56,038 nucleotides of DNA from CADCTM01 sp049671305 (GCA_049671305.1 JBATUR010000009.1:1-56038), one strand, 5' to 3'. Numbered from the stretch's first letter, positions 16,910 through 25,032 are shown. Notes: a model not told the origin generated them from the letters alone. Translations and numbers: made by a program.

Positions 16910-17404
16910 TTAGCGCCGACGCACAACTAAGCGCCGGTCAGGTTCTTGTCCTTGACTTTGAGTTTCTAGATCATCACACTCTTTTAAAAATGTGTGAACT
17001 TGGCGTCTTTCAGCAGCAGATAAAGACCTCATTTCCACATCCTCGCCAGTTTCCCGGACTTGTTGAGCTGCTTGATTTGCCAGAGCCCTCAATTCTTCTT
17101 GACGCTGGAGGCGGTAACCATTGAGTTCAACCGTGTAAACTGCTTGCTGCTGTTCGTTTTGACCCTGATTCAAAATGGAATTAGCTAAATACTGAATCGC
17201 ATCTAGCGCCGCACCATCTGGACCCGTCAAAATTTGAATCTGCTCTGGCGTCAGCTTGCTTTGCTCAATGGTTAACCAATAATTTGGTCTGTGGTCATCG
17301 GGGGTAGCTTCATCGCTTGCCTGAACAACTGCAGGCAATTTGGCTAGCTGCAGAAATTCTTCTAGCCATTGCTGACCCCGCTGCAATGTAGGATTACTAG
17401 TCAT
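16910..17404 (-). CDS. khpB: KhpB/Jag-type KH-R3H RNA-binding protein
   Basis: A 164-residue protein with a KH-like domain (around ILTGPDGAALDAIQYLANSI) and an R3H domain (SAAERRQVHTFLKE), ending in an Arg-rich tail. It lacks the N-terminal Jag_N domain of Firmicute proteins, as is usual for cyanobacteria. KhpB proteins bind RNA and, in Gram-positives, affect elongation and division. It overlaps the yidC stop by one base (TAATG), so the two are translationally coupled; yidC-jag adjacency is widely conserved. Confidence 0.9.
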   Translation of the reverse strand: MTSNPTLQRGQQWLEEFLQLAKLPAVVQASDEATPDDHRPNYWLTIEQSKLTPEQIQILTGPDGAALDAIQYLANSILNQGQNEQQQAVYTVELNGYRLQRQEELRALANQAAQQVRETGEDVEMRSLSAAERRQVHTFLKECDDLETQSQGQEPDRRLVVRRR

Positions 17405-18558
17405 TAACTCGAAGCCTTTTTCTTAGTAGAACGACCAGGTTCAAAAGGCAGTGACTTTCTGTTTTCTTCTGAGACTTTGGTTTCTTTTTCTTGGCTTTCC
17501 ATCATTTTCTGAATGTTTTCCGGTAATGGTTCCCGCATCAGAAGGAAGGTTTGTGCCGTTTGAAAAAGGTTAGCAATCAGCATATACATCAACACCCCGG
17601 CAGGCAGTGGGAAGAAGAAAAACATTCCTGAAAATAAGACAGGAGTGATTTTATTAATCGTTTGTTGCTGCGCTGGTGCGTCGCTATTATTTTGTCCAGA
17701 TAAGATTTGGCTAACATACAAGCTGATTCCGAAGGCGATAATCATGCCGACGATATCCCAATGAATTGCACCATCGTCATCAAAGGCGCCGACACGTCCC
17801 AAAGCATCGATAAAGAGAAAGCCATCATTGGCAGCTAGTCCCGGAAGTGTACCTTGAAGAGTCACGTCTCCAGGTGCTAGGGCTTCAATTGTGCCATCTT
17901 CGTTTAGTTTTACCAGCTCTTCACCTTTGGTGATTTGCCAGTTGGGATTAATTTCGGTTTCTGGATATTCAGTCAGTAATGCTGGCAGGGGTTTGCCTTC
18001 GACGGTTTGGTATTCAACTTTTGTCTTTTCTCCAACTACCAGGCGATTGCCTCCTGGTAAGATGGCTGCAACTGGAGCATGAATACCATCAGCGATGTAG
18101 ATATTTTGGGGTTTGCTGACATAAGCTTGAGGCTGTACCAGCTCCATTTGCTCTCTAGGCAGGATTTGGATATTAACGGGGTAATTTACGTCCGAGAACG
18201 GCGAACCCCGCAGCGTGGCAAATAGAGCAAACAGAAGGGGCATTTGCAACAGGACTGGGAAACACCCGGCAAGTGGGTTGCCAAACTCTTTGAAGAGTTT
18301 GCTCATTTCCTCTTGCTGTTTGGTGGGGTCGTCCTTGTAGAGTTTTTGAATTTCTTCCTGCCGCTTTTTCATCAGCGGTTGGGTGATTCGCATACGCCTC
18401 ATGTTGCGAATGGAGCCAGCATTTAGGGGAAATAAGGCGAAGCGAATTACAAGAGTCAGCGCCACGATGGCGAGACCATAACTTGGCACAATCCCGTAGA
18501 AGAAGTCCAGGATTGGCAACATGACGTTGTTGGAGAGAAAGCTTATACCAAAATCCAT
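17404..18558 (-). CDS. yidC: Membrane protein insertase YidC/Alb3/Oxa1
   Basis: A 384-residue insertase that places proteins into the cytoplasmic and thylakoid membranes, alone or with SecYEG. Seen: the first helix near VPSYGLAIVALTLVIRFALFPL with the conserved Arg, and the cytosolic hairpin with QEEIQKLYKDDPTKQQEEM. FGNPLAGCFPVLLQMPLLFALF follows, then a large lumenal/periplasmic insert (about 130-255), the last helices (PLPAGVLMYMLIANLFQ), and a basic C-terminal tail that would bind ribosomes. It lies in the rpmH-rnpA-PH-yidC-khpB operon. Confidence 0.97.
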   Translation of the reverse strand: MDFGISFLSNNVMLPILDFFYGIVPSYGLAIVALTLVIRFALFPLNAGSIRNMRRMRITQPLMKKRQEEIQKLYKDDPTKQQEEMSKLFKEFGNPLAGCFPVLLQMPLLFALFATLRGSPFSDVNYPVNIQILPREQMELVQPQAYVSKPQNIYIADGIHAPVAAILPGGNRLVVGEKTKVEYQTVEGKPLPALLTEYPETEINPNWQITKGEELVKLNEDGTIEALAPGDVTLQGTLPGLAANDGFLFIDALGRVGAFDDDGAIHWDIVGMIIAFGISLYVSQILSGQNNSDAPAQQQTINKITPVLFSGMFFFFPLPAGVLMYMLIANLFQTAQTFLLMREPLPENIQKMMESQEKETKVSEENRKSLPFEPGRSTKKKASS

Positions 18559-18720
18559 TCGTATGAAGTCAACCTAGGCGCTGCGTGTGTTTTCTAATCT
18601 AATTTATCTAATATCTGTCGAAATGCGAGGCGGGATATCCGGCGTTTGTGCTAAATGTCCCGCCTGATTGTTGCCGCGAGTGCCGATTTGAGACGGTAGG
18701 AGGTGCGATCGCTATTCGTT

Positions 18721-19113
18721 TTATGATTTGATCGCGTCGATGCTTCTGCCGGTTTTGGCGGCGGCTTTTTCGGCAATGAAGTCTGAGATTTCGCGGAAGC
18801 GAGGAACTGCCCGTAGTTCAAGGCGACTACCGTCTTTGAGGGTGATTACTACATCTCCCCAACTACCAAGACCACGGGGCAGTTTGACTACCTTTCTCAC
18901 TTCTGCATAAATGATATCGACGCGATCCCGTCCTTGCCAGCCTCCGGTTACCGAAATACGGCGATCCGTAATTTTGTAGCGTAGCCATAAGGCTCGGACA
19001 ATTGCCCCAACGGTTAAGGGCAAGCAAATTACCGTAAATGCTAACAAAATATTAATAATCAAGTCTCCAACATGGGGACCACCTTCGTAAAATACGTCCT
19101 CTTTAATAGCCAT
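18721..19113 (-). CDS. PH (bPH2) domain membrane protein
   Basis: A 130-residue protein with one or two N-terminal membrane helices (residues about 17-44) and a bacterial PH domain (YKITDRRISVTGGWQGR, VDIIYAEVRKVV, DVVITLKDGSRLELRAV). Cyanobacteria conserve this gene between rnpA and yidC; its role is unknown but the location suggests membrane biogenesis. Its start overlaps the rnpA end by 11 bases, which implies coupled translation. Confidence 0.88.
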   Translation of the reverse strand: MAIKEDVFYEGGPHVGDLIINILLAFTVICLPLTVGAIVRALWLRYKITDRRISVTGGWQGRDRVDIIYAEVRKVVKLPRGLGSWGDVVITLKDGSRLELRAVPRFREISDFIAEKAAAKTGRSIDAIKS

Positions 19114-19504
19114 TTAATACCTCTGCTTCTACCAATAACTGCTCTAATTCTCGCAAAAAGTGTGCATATTCGCACTCTTTCGCTCCAGGTCGTACCACCA
19201 CAACTAACTGCCAGCCCGGTGCTATTCGGGGTAATAACTGGCGTAAAATTGCCTTTATCTGCCGCTTAATGCGATTGCGTACTACTGCTTTTTTACTAAC
19301 TTTTTGGCTAATCGATATACCAATTTTGGTCGGAAGCTTGCTCTGATTTATGGTTGGCTGTTCTTGATTTGCCTCTTTTGGGTCACGGCTAGGCTCAGGT
19401 AAACCCCGCAATATCAAATAACGCCCCGTGCGGCGAATTCCTTTGTGATAAACTGCCTGAAAATCTCGGCGTTGCTTGAGCCGATGCGGTTGAGGCAGTG
19501 TCAC
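19103..19504 (-). CDS. rnpA: Ribonuclease P protein component
   Basis: The protein subunit of RNase P, which trims tRNA 5' ends together with the rnpB RNA. The start is placed at GTG 19504 (VTLPQPHRLKQRRDFQAVY), preceded by GGAGAG six bases away, rather than at the longer frame start 19552. That gives 133 residues, normal for the family. The RNR signature is KAVVRNRIKRQIKAILR. A linker rich in Pro/Gln/Lys sits between strands two and three. It overlaps the PH gene. Confidence 0.94.
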   Translation of the reverse strand: MTLPQPHRLKQRRDFQAVYHKGIRRTGRYLILRGLPEPSRDPKEANQEQPTINQSKLPTKIGISISQKVSKKAVVRNRIKRQIKAILRQLLPRIAPGWQLVVVVRPGAKECEYAHFLRELEQLLVEAEVLNGY

Positions 19505-19579
19505 AATAAACTCTCCATCCAGGGCGCAACCGATAGACGTTCCGGAAGGCAAACAATCATTGACCTTAAGAAACTCAAA

Positions 19580-19717
19580 CTAGACGGCGAGGCGCTGACG
19601 CCCCTTGCTTCGACGCGCTCTAATTACACATTGACCGTTTTTGGTACGCATCCGGGCGCGAAAACCTGATGTTCTTTTGCGTTTGCGGCTGGTACCGCCT
19701 AATGTCCGTTGAGTCAT
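19580..19717 (-). CDS. rpmH: 50S ribosomal protein bL34
   Basis: A 45-residue very basic protein read from ATG 19717 to TAG 19580: TQRTLGGTSRKRKRTSGFR, then RMRTKNGQCVIRARRSKGR. This is the canonical bL34 sequence of the large subunit. rnpA follows after 75 bases, as in nearly all bacteria. It is the first gene of the operon. Confidence 0.96.
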   Translation of the reverse strand: MTQRTLGGTSRKRKRTSGFRARMRTKNGQCVIRARRSKGRQRLAV

Positions 19718-19857
19718 GATTGGTTACTTCAAAAAAATCTAATTTAACTCTCGATTAAGAGTCACAGTCTATTACATTAGCATCTTGACGGGTTTCCCGT
19801 GCCTGTTTCAAGCTGGCAATTAATCGTTTTCTCTGTGAGATAGTAGCGATTTGCTGA

Positions 19858-20394
19858 CTAACCACCAATACTCAAAACCCATGTTCCTAGATAACGGGGT
19901 AGGGGAATATCGCCGGGAGTAAGAATTTGGGCATTAAAGTAATAAATTCCACCCATTGGCGGGTTTTTCACATCATTAAAGACCAACTCAACGCTATTAC
20001 CCGCCAGAATTGGTTCTTCTAGATAAATTTGAATGATGTGATTTTCTTTGTCCCATTTCACTTCCGAAAGCTTGACAGATTTACCTTTTACCTTTACTTC
20101 AATTTTCTTTGGGTTAAATTTGCCGTCAAAATAATCAGGATAAGAAATGGCAAATTGGGCAACGCCTAATTCCATTTTGCTGGCGGGAATTTTGAGGCGG
20201 TAACGATCCCATTGATTAGGGCGTCCACCAAAGTCTAGGTAATAATTGAGTTGACTTTCACGGGCAACGCCGCCCCAAAGAGTGAAGCCAGGGTTACTCT
20301 GCGCCCAGCTACTGGTAGCAAATCCTGTAAGCATACAACCTGTAACTGCCACGGCACTAAAAAGGCGCTGTATAGATGTTTTTGTTAATAGCAT
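19858..20394 (-). CDS. DUF2808 secreted protein
   Basis: A 178-residue protein with a clear signal peptide (hydrophobic core SAVAVTGCMLTGFA, cleavage after SSWA). The DUF2808 domain follows, a family almost confined to cyanobacteria and predicted to be extracytoplasmic: RYRLKIPASKMELGVAQF, ISYPDYFDGKF and the end PLPRYLGTWVLSIGG. Function unknown. It is a single gene with its own promoter region upstream and is not obviously tied to the rpmH operon, which starts 140 bases away in the same direction. Confidence 0.9.
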   Translation of the reverse strand: MLLTKTSIQRLFSAVAVTGCMLTGFATSSWAQSNPGFTLWGGVARESQLNYYLDFGGRPNQWDRYRLKIPASKMELGVAQFAISYPDYFDGKFNPKKIEVKVKGKSVKLSEVKWDKENHIIQIYLEEPILAGNSVELVFNDVKNPPMGGIYYFNAQILTPGDIPLPRYLGTWVLSIGG

Positions 20395-20696
20395 AGAGTT
20401 TGTCGCTCTTCCTGTAAGGGGTTGAAGTTTTTACTAAACTTTACTGTTTTTGACTTTAGCAGAGTTGAGTCTAGTCGGATGATCAGTCGGAAGTGGTGAC
20501 GTTAAATAAGAGGAGAAAGTGCCGCTAAGATTATGAATTGGAGCTAATCGGGATTTTTGGTATACCGAAAAAACTTGGATCAGCAACTGTAAGGATATTT
20601 TTGATTAGTATGAAGTTTCTCTAGTGAAGATTGAGAAGTATGATTTAGGCGATCGCAAAGTAAAAATTGTACTCTTATCAAGACAATTTTTACTGA
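20395..20696. other. Intergenic region before DUF2808
   Basis: 302 bases with AT-rich sequence and a HIP1-like octamer near 20650. No gene, terminator or tRNA is recognised. Confidence 0.35.
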
Positions 20697-21467
20697 TTAA
20701 ACTTCATTTATAGTCATTTCTATAACCAACAAATCACTTTTGAGAGACTCAATTCTTGCCGTTACCTGTTCTAGCTGAGTTGTGATTGTGGTAATATTTT
20801 GTTGATGCTCAAGCTTACGCTCCAAGGCTTTACGAGCTAAGTCATCGCGTTCTTGTTTCAGCGCCGCTATAGCAACTTTCTGCCATAAATCAACTTCGCT
20901 TTGAGCAAGCTTAAGCTGTTGTTGTTGTAATTTTTTACTCTTAGTTAAACTAGCAATTTCTTGTTGAATACTGAGTTTAATTGCTGTAAAAGATGCCGAG
21001 AATTTTTGAGGATTATCAGTAGTTTTTGCCTGATCAAGCAGCCGATTTAACCCATAAGCACCTAATCCTGCCACCGCACCTGCTGCCGCAACCTGTGCCA
21101 TGCCGACTCCAACGGCAGTGCCTGCAAAAGCTAATCCCATACCGCCGACGCTGGAAGAAACAGCCGCACCACCAAGGGCACCAACGGCAGCAGCACCTAA
21201 AGCTGAAGCATCTTGCTCATCAAGTGCTTTTTTGCCCCCGTAAGCTGCAGCACCTACCACTGCACCAGCGGCGGCAACTGGTGCCATGCCAATACCGATG
21301 CCGCCAAATCCTCCAACTAATCCCATGCCACCAATGGTTGCCGAAACTCCCGCACCTGTTGCTGCGCCTGTGGCAATATAGGCTGTACCTTCTGCTGGTT
21401 TAAGTTTGCCTGTGAGATCGTTGCAGTTGGCTCTGACTATGCGGTTGATGCGATTGAATGCAGCCAT
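20697..21467 (-). CDS. PspA/Vipp1-like protein with duplicated glycine-zipper membrane block
   Basis: A 256-residue protein. Residues 1-26 (FNRINRIVRANCNDL) closely resemble the N-terminal amphipathic helix of Vipp1/PspA. Residues about 160-250 resemble the PspA coiled-coil core, above all EVDLWQKVAIAALKQERDDLARKALERK (190-217). Between them lie two Gly/Ala-rich hydrophobic blocks, 35-87 and 96-148. They align with each other over 53 residues and share the strings GGMGL and QVAAAGAV/PVAAAGAV. Vipp1/PspA are ESCRT-III-like membrane remodellers. Here a membrane-inserting glycine-zipper pair seems to replace part of helix 1. The combination is unusual; a role in membrane stress or remodelling is inferred. 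Confidence 0.85.
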   Translation of the reverse strand: MAAFNRINRIVRANCNDLTGKLKPAEGTAYIATGAATGAGVSATIGGMGLVGGFGGIGIGMAPVAAAGAVVGAAAYGGKKALDEQDASALGAAAVGALGGAAVSSSVGGMGLAFAGTAVGVGMAQVAAAGAVAGLGAYGLNRLLDQAKTTDNPQKFSASFTAIKLSIQQEIASLTKSKKLQQQQLKLAQSEVDLWQKVAIAALKQERDDLARKALERKLEHQQNITTITTQLEQVTARIESLKSDLLVIEMTINEV

Positions 21468-21549
21468 GTTGATGTTTTTGTTGGTGAGACTTGTTATATC
21501 AATAATGACGTTAAATGTTGGAAGAAAGTGGCGATTTATCTGGATGAAA

Positions 21550-21701
21550 TGACGCGCCGTAACGAAGAAGCGACTGGAATACCGATGAGTGCGATGATGC
21601 TTCAGGCAACAATTGAGAAGTATTTAGGCGATAGCGAAGCGCTGCTGCATTCGCCCTTGGCGTCTCCCTTTGGGAGAAGCGCAGATCGTACTCGCGAGTA
21701 A
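21550..21701 (+). pseudogene. Possible remnant coding fragment with EKYLGD motif
   Basis: An open stretch reading TRRNEEATGIPMSAMML, then ATIEKYLGD, and stopping at TAA 21699-21701. The EKYLGD...RxRE-stop end also occurs at 22405-22440, so the 3' end is part of a repeated block. A 54-bp insert keeps the frame open. No full-length gene is present. It may be only repeat sequence that happens to be open. Confidence 0.3.
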
Positions 21702-21828
21702 AGAGCAAAGCACAGAGCGCCAATTGATTTTAGGTCAACTTTTAACGGCAAAATGTAGCGGCTGCTAGTAACTTTTGCTACAACACCGACCAACTTTGTT
21801 CAGTCCGCTCCAATTGGGTTGTTATGCC
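21615..21828. repeat. Direct repeat copy A beside the toxin-antitoxin operon
   Basis: It shares several blocks in the same order and orientation with 22405-22638: GAGAAGTATTTAGGCGAT, then CTCGCGAGTAAAGAGCAAAG through CACAGAGCGCCAAT, then AGTAACTTTT...GCTAC...CCGACCAA. It ends in GTTATGCC (21821-21828). AGCGGCT (21757-21763) and AGTCCGCT (21803-21810) could form a bulged stem, which recalls integron attC sites, but the match is degenerate. Confidence 0.6.
21633..21686. repeat. 54-bp small dispersed repeat inserted in copy A
   Basis: Copy B (22405-22460) lacks exactly these 54 bases and so shows the empty site: GGCGAT joined directly to CG[TC][AG]CTCG. The insert carries GGCGTCTCCCTTTGGGAGA, typical of cyanobacterial small dispersed repeats. 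It ends in GAT, matching the GAT before it, which suggests a 3-bp duplication. Confidence 0.65.
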
Positions 21829-21852
21829 TGAGTCTTCACCGATCTCCTCAAA

Positions 21853-22122
21853 CTACATCCGTTTTAGCAATTCATCGTACTCATCGTGTGCACCAATCCA
21901 ATACCAGTAAATATGGTCGCCTTCCAGTAAACCTAAAACACGATAATTGAGACTGACACGAGCAGAATAAATCAGTTGCTTCTGACTAATCCGCTTGAAT
22001 TGAAGACTTGGATGATAAGGCTCTTCCTGCCAAAGGGCGTAAGCTTTATCGGCTTGTTCCTGAACGGATGCAGGCAGATCGCCTAGCCGCTTGCGAAATG
22101 ACTTTGTGACACTTGATTTCAT
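21853..22122 (-). CDS. RelE/ParE-family toxin
   Basis: An 89-residue toxin of the RelE/ParE superfamily: MKSSVTKSFRKRLGDLP, helix SVQEQADKAYALW, strand IYSARVSLNYRVLG, and the ending YWYWIGAHDEYDELL. This version is common in cyanobacteria. It overlaps the upstream antitoxin stop by the classic ATGA, so it is translationally coupled. Such toxins usually cleave mRNA on the ribosome or poison gyrase; which applies here cannot be read from sequence. The operon is bracketed by direct repeats. Confidence 0.88.
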   Translation of the reverse strand: MKSSVTKSFRKRLGDLPASVQEQADKAYALWQEEPYHPSLQFKRISQKQLIYSARVSLNYRVLGLLEGDHIYWYWIGAHDEYDELLKRM

Positions 22123-22349
22123 TTGTGTGTTGGGAATACTTCATCAAGCGGAACAGTTTCTCCTGCCGCGATCTCCTGCCGCACCATTGCCGCCATCCGA
22201 TCCCATTGATCGTCTGTTGTGGCAGCAAAACGAGTTTCCCATTTTTGCTCGTCCTGCAACTCCGCCAAAAATCGAGCCGCGATCGCATCTTGCTGATCGG
22301 GTGGGAGTTTTTGGATTTGGGCGATCGCCTGTTGAAGCAGTTCAGTCAT
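22119..22349 (-). CDS. Antitoxin of the RelE/ParE pair
   Basis: A 76-residue acidic protein. The start is ATG 22349 (MTELLQQAIAQIQKLPPDQQ), inside a longer frame that runs into repeat sequence. An N-terminal helical segment with the LPPDQQDAIAARFLAEL pattern and a C-terminal PLDEVFP are typical of cyanobacterial antitoxins paired with this toxin type. It would bind and neutralise the toxin and repress its own promoter. The stop overlaps the toxin start by four bases. Confidence 0.85.
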   Translation of the reverse strand: MTELLQQAIAQIQKLPPDQQDAIAARFLAELQDEQKWETRFAATTDDQWDRMAAMVRQEIAAGETVPLDEVFPTHK

Positions 22350-22404
22350 AATTCTGTTGTGGGTAAAAACCAAGAGCGCATATGCTTCCTCAAGCCTAAC
22401 TGAT

Positions 22405-22638
22405 GAGAAGTATTTAGGCGATCGCGCTCGTGAGTAAAGAGCAAAGCACAGATCGCCAATGCTACGCAAAAATAGTGCTGTTTTGCAACAAAGGTTAAGA
22501 TTGTTTCTACTTTCTCAATCACTCTACAAGTAACTTTTCGGCTACGCCCCGACCAAGAACGGTTTAGTTCAACGGCGACGATCGTTCTCCTCATACTTCC
22601 CCAATCTTGGTTTCGTCCGTTGCAACGCCGTGTTATCC
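22405..22638. repeat. Direct repeat copy B upstream of the antitoxin
   Basis: Second copy of the block described at 21615-21828, without the 54-bp insert. Its right part holds CAACGGCGACGA (22570-22581) opposite TCGTCCGTTG (22613-22622), a 10-bp stem with a 2-base bulge, and ends in GTTATCC. With copy A it brackets the toxin-antitoxin operon in direct orientation. The promoter of the operon should lie within or beside it. Confidence 0.6.
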
Positions 22639-22850
22639 AGCGGCGCTCACTGGAGCGATCGCACTGGATTTGGCAACATAGTCGCTGGAAAACAACAGCA
22701 GCTCAACGAGCAAAATTGACAACTGTTCCTTAGACTTGGCGAGATATAGTTACTTATCCCACTACGGTTTGATGCACTACCAAATGGATCAATGTAAAAT
22801 GCTAAGAAACGCATGCGTTTGCCCTACAACCTGAACACACCCCGGACATA
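22639..22850. other. Intergenic region without gene
   Basis: About 210 bases between the repeat and the secreted-protein gene, with one HIP1-like site near 22660. No coding frame or RNA gene is seen. Confidence 0.4.
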
Positions 22851-23582
22851 TCAGTAACAAACAGCATTAGGATTCCTTTTTTCGCATTCCCTAATCATCA
22901 ATTGCCGTTGCCTATCTGCTTCAATTAACTGCCGCATCCCTTGATCGAACTGCTGTGCTCTTTGGGAATTTTGTTGTCTAACGAGAGCATCATATACTTT
23001 TGTGTCCTCGGTCGATAAAGTCCTTTTCCATGGACGATAAATTTCCCCACGCATATAGAGAGTAATTTGACCGATTCTGGCGAACCATACTTCATAACTT
23101 TCGTTACTTCTTTTTGCTAGTCTTTGATACAGTTCTTCAACATTATTAAACTGGTAGGGAGCTGGGCGAGAATTCCACTGGAAGGGAGCTTGGCTGTTAT
23201 TAGGCTGGACGGGCGGTTGGCTATCATTAGGCTGGACAGGCGGTTGGTTATTATCAGGCTGGACGGGCGGTCGATTATTATTAATCTGGATGCGAGGTAG
23301 TTTAAAACGAGGTAAGTTAAAAAGCCGCTGTTTAGTTTGCTCGCCAGCTTTCTGAACTGCTTGTTGACCTGATCTGTCCTGATCAATGAGTTGATCTACT
23401 TGGCTTATCATTGGAACAGTATCTTGTAAAGGGCGAAAGAGATCAGTTATCATGACCGATTCAGCTTGAACAGGTGAAATTGGATTAGATACTTGCTTAG
23501 TCACTTTGACCGCAGCAACGGCAGAGTTAACACTTAGGCAAGACAAAAGAGCAATGCTAGATAAACCACAAATAAGCTTCAT
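22851..23582 (-). CDS. Secreted hypothetical protein with Pro/Gln/Asn repeats
   Basis: A 243-residue protein with a signal peptide (residues 1-23, core SSIALLSCLSVNSAVAA). The middle carries three to four copies of a nine-residue repeat of the type NNQPPVQPN, encoded by a 27-bp tandem DNA repeat at 23203-23283. The C-terminal part (about 150-243) is charged and helical, with YQRLAKRSNESYEVWFARIG and a final Cys-rich ECEKRNPNAVCY that could form a disulfide. No family is recognised. It probably acts outside the cytoplasm. Confidence 0.75.
   Translation of the reverse strand: MKLICGLSSIALLSCLSVNSAVAAVKVTKQVSNPISPVQAESVMITDLFRPLQDTVPMISQVDQLIDQDRSGQQAVQKAGEQTKQRLFNLPRFKLPRIQINNNRPPVQPDNNQPPVQPNDSQPPVQPNNSQAPFQWNSRPAPYQFNNVEELYQRLAKRSNESYEVWFARIGQITLYMRGEIYRPWKRTLSTEDTKVYDALVRQQNSQRAQQFDQGMRQLIEADRQRQLMIRECEKRNPNAVCY
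23203..23283. repeat. 27-bp in-frame tandem repeat
   Basis: Three units beginning GGCTGGAC at 23203, 23230 and 23257, with a weaker unit before them. They encode the nine-residue Pro/Gln/Asn repeat of the secreted protein and are not a CRISPR: there are no spacers. Confidence 0.8.
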
Positions 23583-23629
23583 TGAAAATCTCCTGAATAT
23601 AATATTAAGACTGGTAAGGTATCTTTAGA

Positions 23630-23714
23630 ACTTACGCAAAATAAGGTTTCATCCACTATTGGCAGGGGTAAGGTGGGCAATGCCCATCCTACATATAGAG
23701 TTTTGTGCGTAAGT
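23630..23714. mobile_element. MITE-like inverted repeat element
   Basis: ACTTACGCAAAA (23630-23641) and TTTTGTGCGTAAGT (23701-23714) are inverted repeats apart from two extra bases. Inside is the small palindrome TGGGCAATGCCCA. GCGTAAGTCCT-type ends are familiar from non-coding miniature elements in Nostoc-like genomes. It carries no transposase. It lies just upstream of bciB and may influence its promoter. Confidence 0.6.
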
Positions 23715-23823
23715 CCTGATCTTAACAGATTGAACCGAGGCAAACGGTTGTGCTGCAATCTCGCACTCGTCCCTCTCAGATATCGTGAGAAAATTGACCT
23801 GAGTTTTAAGAGACAACTTTTCA

Positions 23824-25032
23824 ATGACTTCAGTAACTCCCGATCCTGCCACTCACAAAAAAGCCAAAGCCCTCAAACCCTCCAGCCGCCGCCCTGCTAA
23901 AGAACTTTGTAGCGAGTGCGGACTCTGTGATACATACTACATCCATTATGTCAAGGAAGCTTGCGCTTTCTTAAACCAACAAATTGCCGAATTAGAACAA
24001 GAAGCACATGGTAGAAGCCGCAATTTAGATAACCCTGATGATTTATACTTTGGCGTCAGTCAAAACATGATGGCAGCGCGGAAAACCGAGCCAATTGAAG
24101 GCGCACAGTGGACGGGAATTGTCAGCAGCATTGCCATTGAAATGCTCAATCGTGGCATAGTTGAAGGCGTTGTTTGCGTCCAGAATACCAAAGAAGATCG
24201 CTTTCAACCGATGCCCATTATTGCCCGTACTCCCGAAGAAATTCTGGCAGCCAGGGTAAATAAGCCAACGCTATCGCCCAACCTTTCGGTATTAGAGCAA
24301 ATTGAACAATCGGGCATGAAGCGGTTGTTAGTAATTGGTGTTGGTTGCCAAATCCAAGCACTACGGGCAGTTGAGAAGCAATTAGGGTTAGAAAAACTCT
24401 ATGTTTTAGGTACGCCTTGCGTTGATAACGTTACCCGTGCCGGCTTGCAGAAATTCCTGGATACAACCAGCCGTTCCCCCGAAACCGTTGTCTACTATGA
24501 GTTTATGCAAGACTTCCGGGTACATTTCAAACATGAAGACGGCTCAACGGAAACTGTGCCCTTTTTTGGACTAAAAACCAACCAACTTAAAGATGTCTTC
24601 GCTCCCTCTTGCCTAAGCTGCTTTGACTATGTAAACTCCTTAGCAGATTTAGTCGTAGGTTATATGGGAGCGCCCTTTGGTTGGCAGTGGATTGTAGTTC
24701 GCAATGATACGGGACAAGAAATGTTAGATTTGGTGCAAGACCAACTAGAAACCCAGCCCGTAAGCTCAAAGGGAGATAGACACAATGCCGTACAACAAAG
24801 TATTCCAGCTTACGATAAAGGTGTCACCTTACCGATGTGGGCGGCTAAGATGATGGGCGTGGTCATTGAAAAAATTGGTCCCAAAGGTTTAGAGTATGCT
24901 CGTTTTTCAATTGATTCTCACTTCACGCGGAATTACTTGTATGTAAAGCGCAATCATCCAGAAAAATTAGAGTCCCACGTTCCAGAATATGCCAAGCGGA
25001 TTGTCGGGCAGTATGATTTACCAGAATCGTAA
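23824..25032 (+). CDS. bciB: Ferredoxin-type 3,8-divinyl (proto)chlorophyllide 8-vinyl reductase
   Basis: A 402-residue protein of the FrhB/F420-hydrogenase beta family, matching the cyanobacterial 8-vinyl reductase BciB (Synechocystis slr1923 type). It reduces the C8 vinyl group in chlorophyll synthesis using ferredoxin, FAD and iron-sulfur clusters. Visible cysteines: CSECGLC (Cys29, 32, 35), GVGCQIQ, GTPCVDN and PSCLSCFDY. The length is right for the family. It is a single gene with its own promoter; a MITE-like element lies upstream. Confidence 0.9.
   Translation: MTSVTPDPATHKKAKALKPSSRRPAKELCSECGLCDTYYIHYVKEACAFLNQQIAELEQEAHGRSRNLDNPDDLYFGVSQNMMAARKTEPIEGAQWTGIVSSIAIEMLNRGIVEGVVCVQNTKEDRFQPMPIIARTPEEILAARVNKPTLSPNLSVLEQIEQSGMKRLLVIGVGCQIQALRAVEKQLGLEKLYVLGTPCVDNVTRAGLQKFLDTTSRSPETVVYYEFMQDFRVHFKHEDGSTETVPFFGLKTNQLKDVFAPSCLSCFDYVNSLADLVVGYMGAPFGWQWIVVRNDTGQEMLDLVQDQLETQPVSSKGDRHNAVQQSIPAYDKGVTLPMWAAKMMGVVIEKIGPKGLEYARFSIDSHFTRNYLYVKRNHPEKLESHVPEYAKRIVGQYDLPES

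Noticed and set aside
19505..19552. Longer N-terminus for rnpA from 19552
   Set aside because: GTG at 19504 has a well-spaced GGAGAG and gives the normal RnpA N-terminus.
23203..23283. Regular tandem repeats, considered as CRISPR
   Set aside because: The units are contiguous 27-mers without spacers and encode an in-frame nine-residue protein repeat; no cas genes are near.
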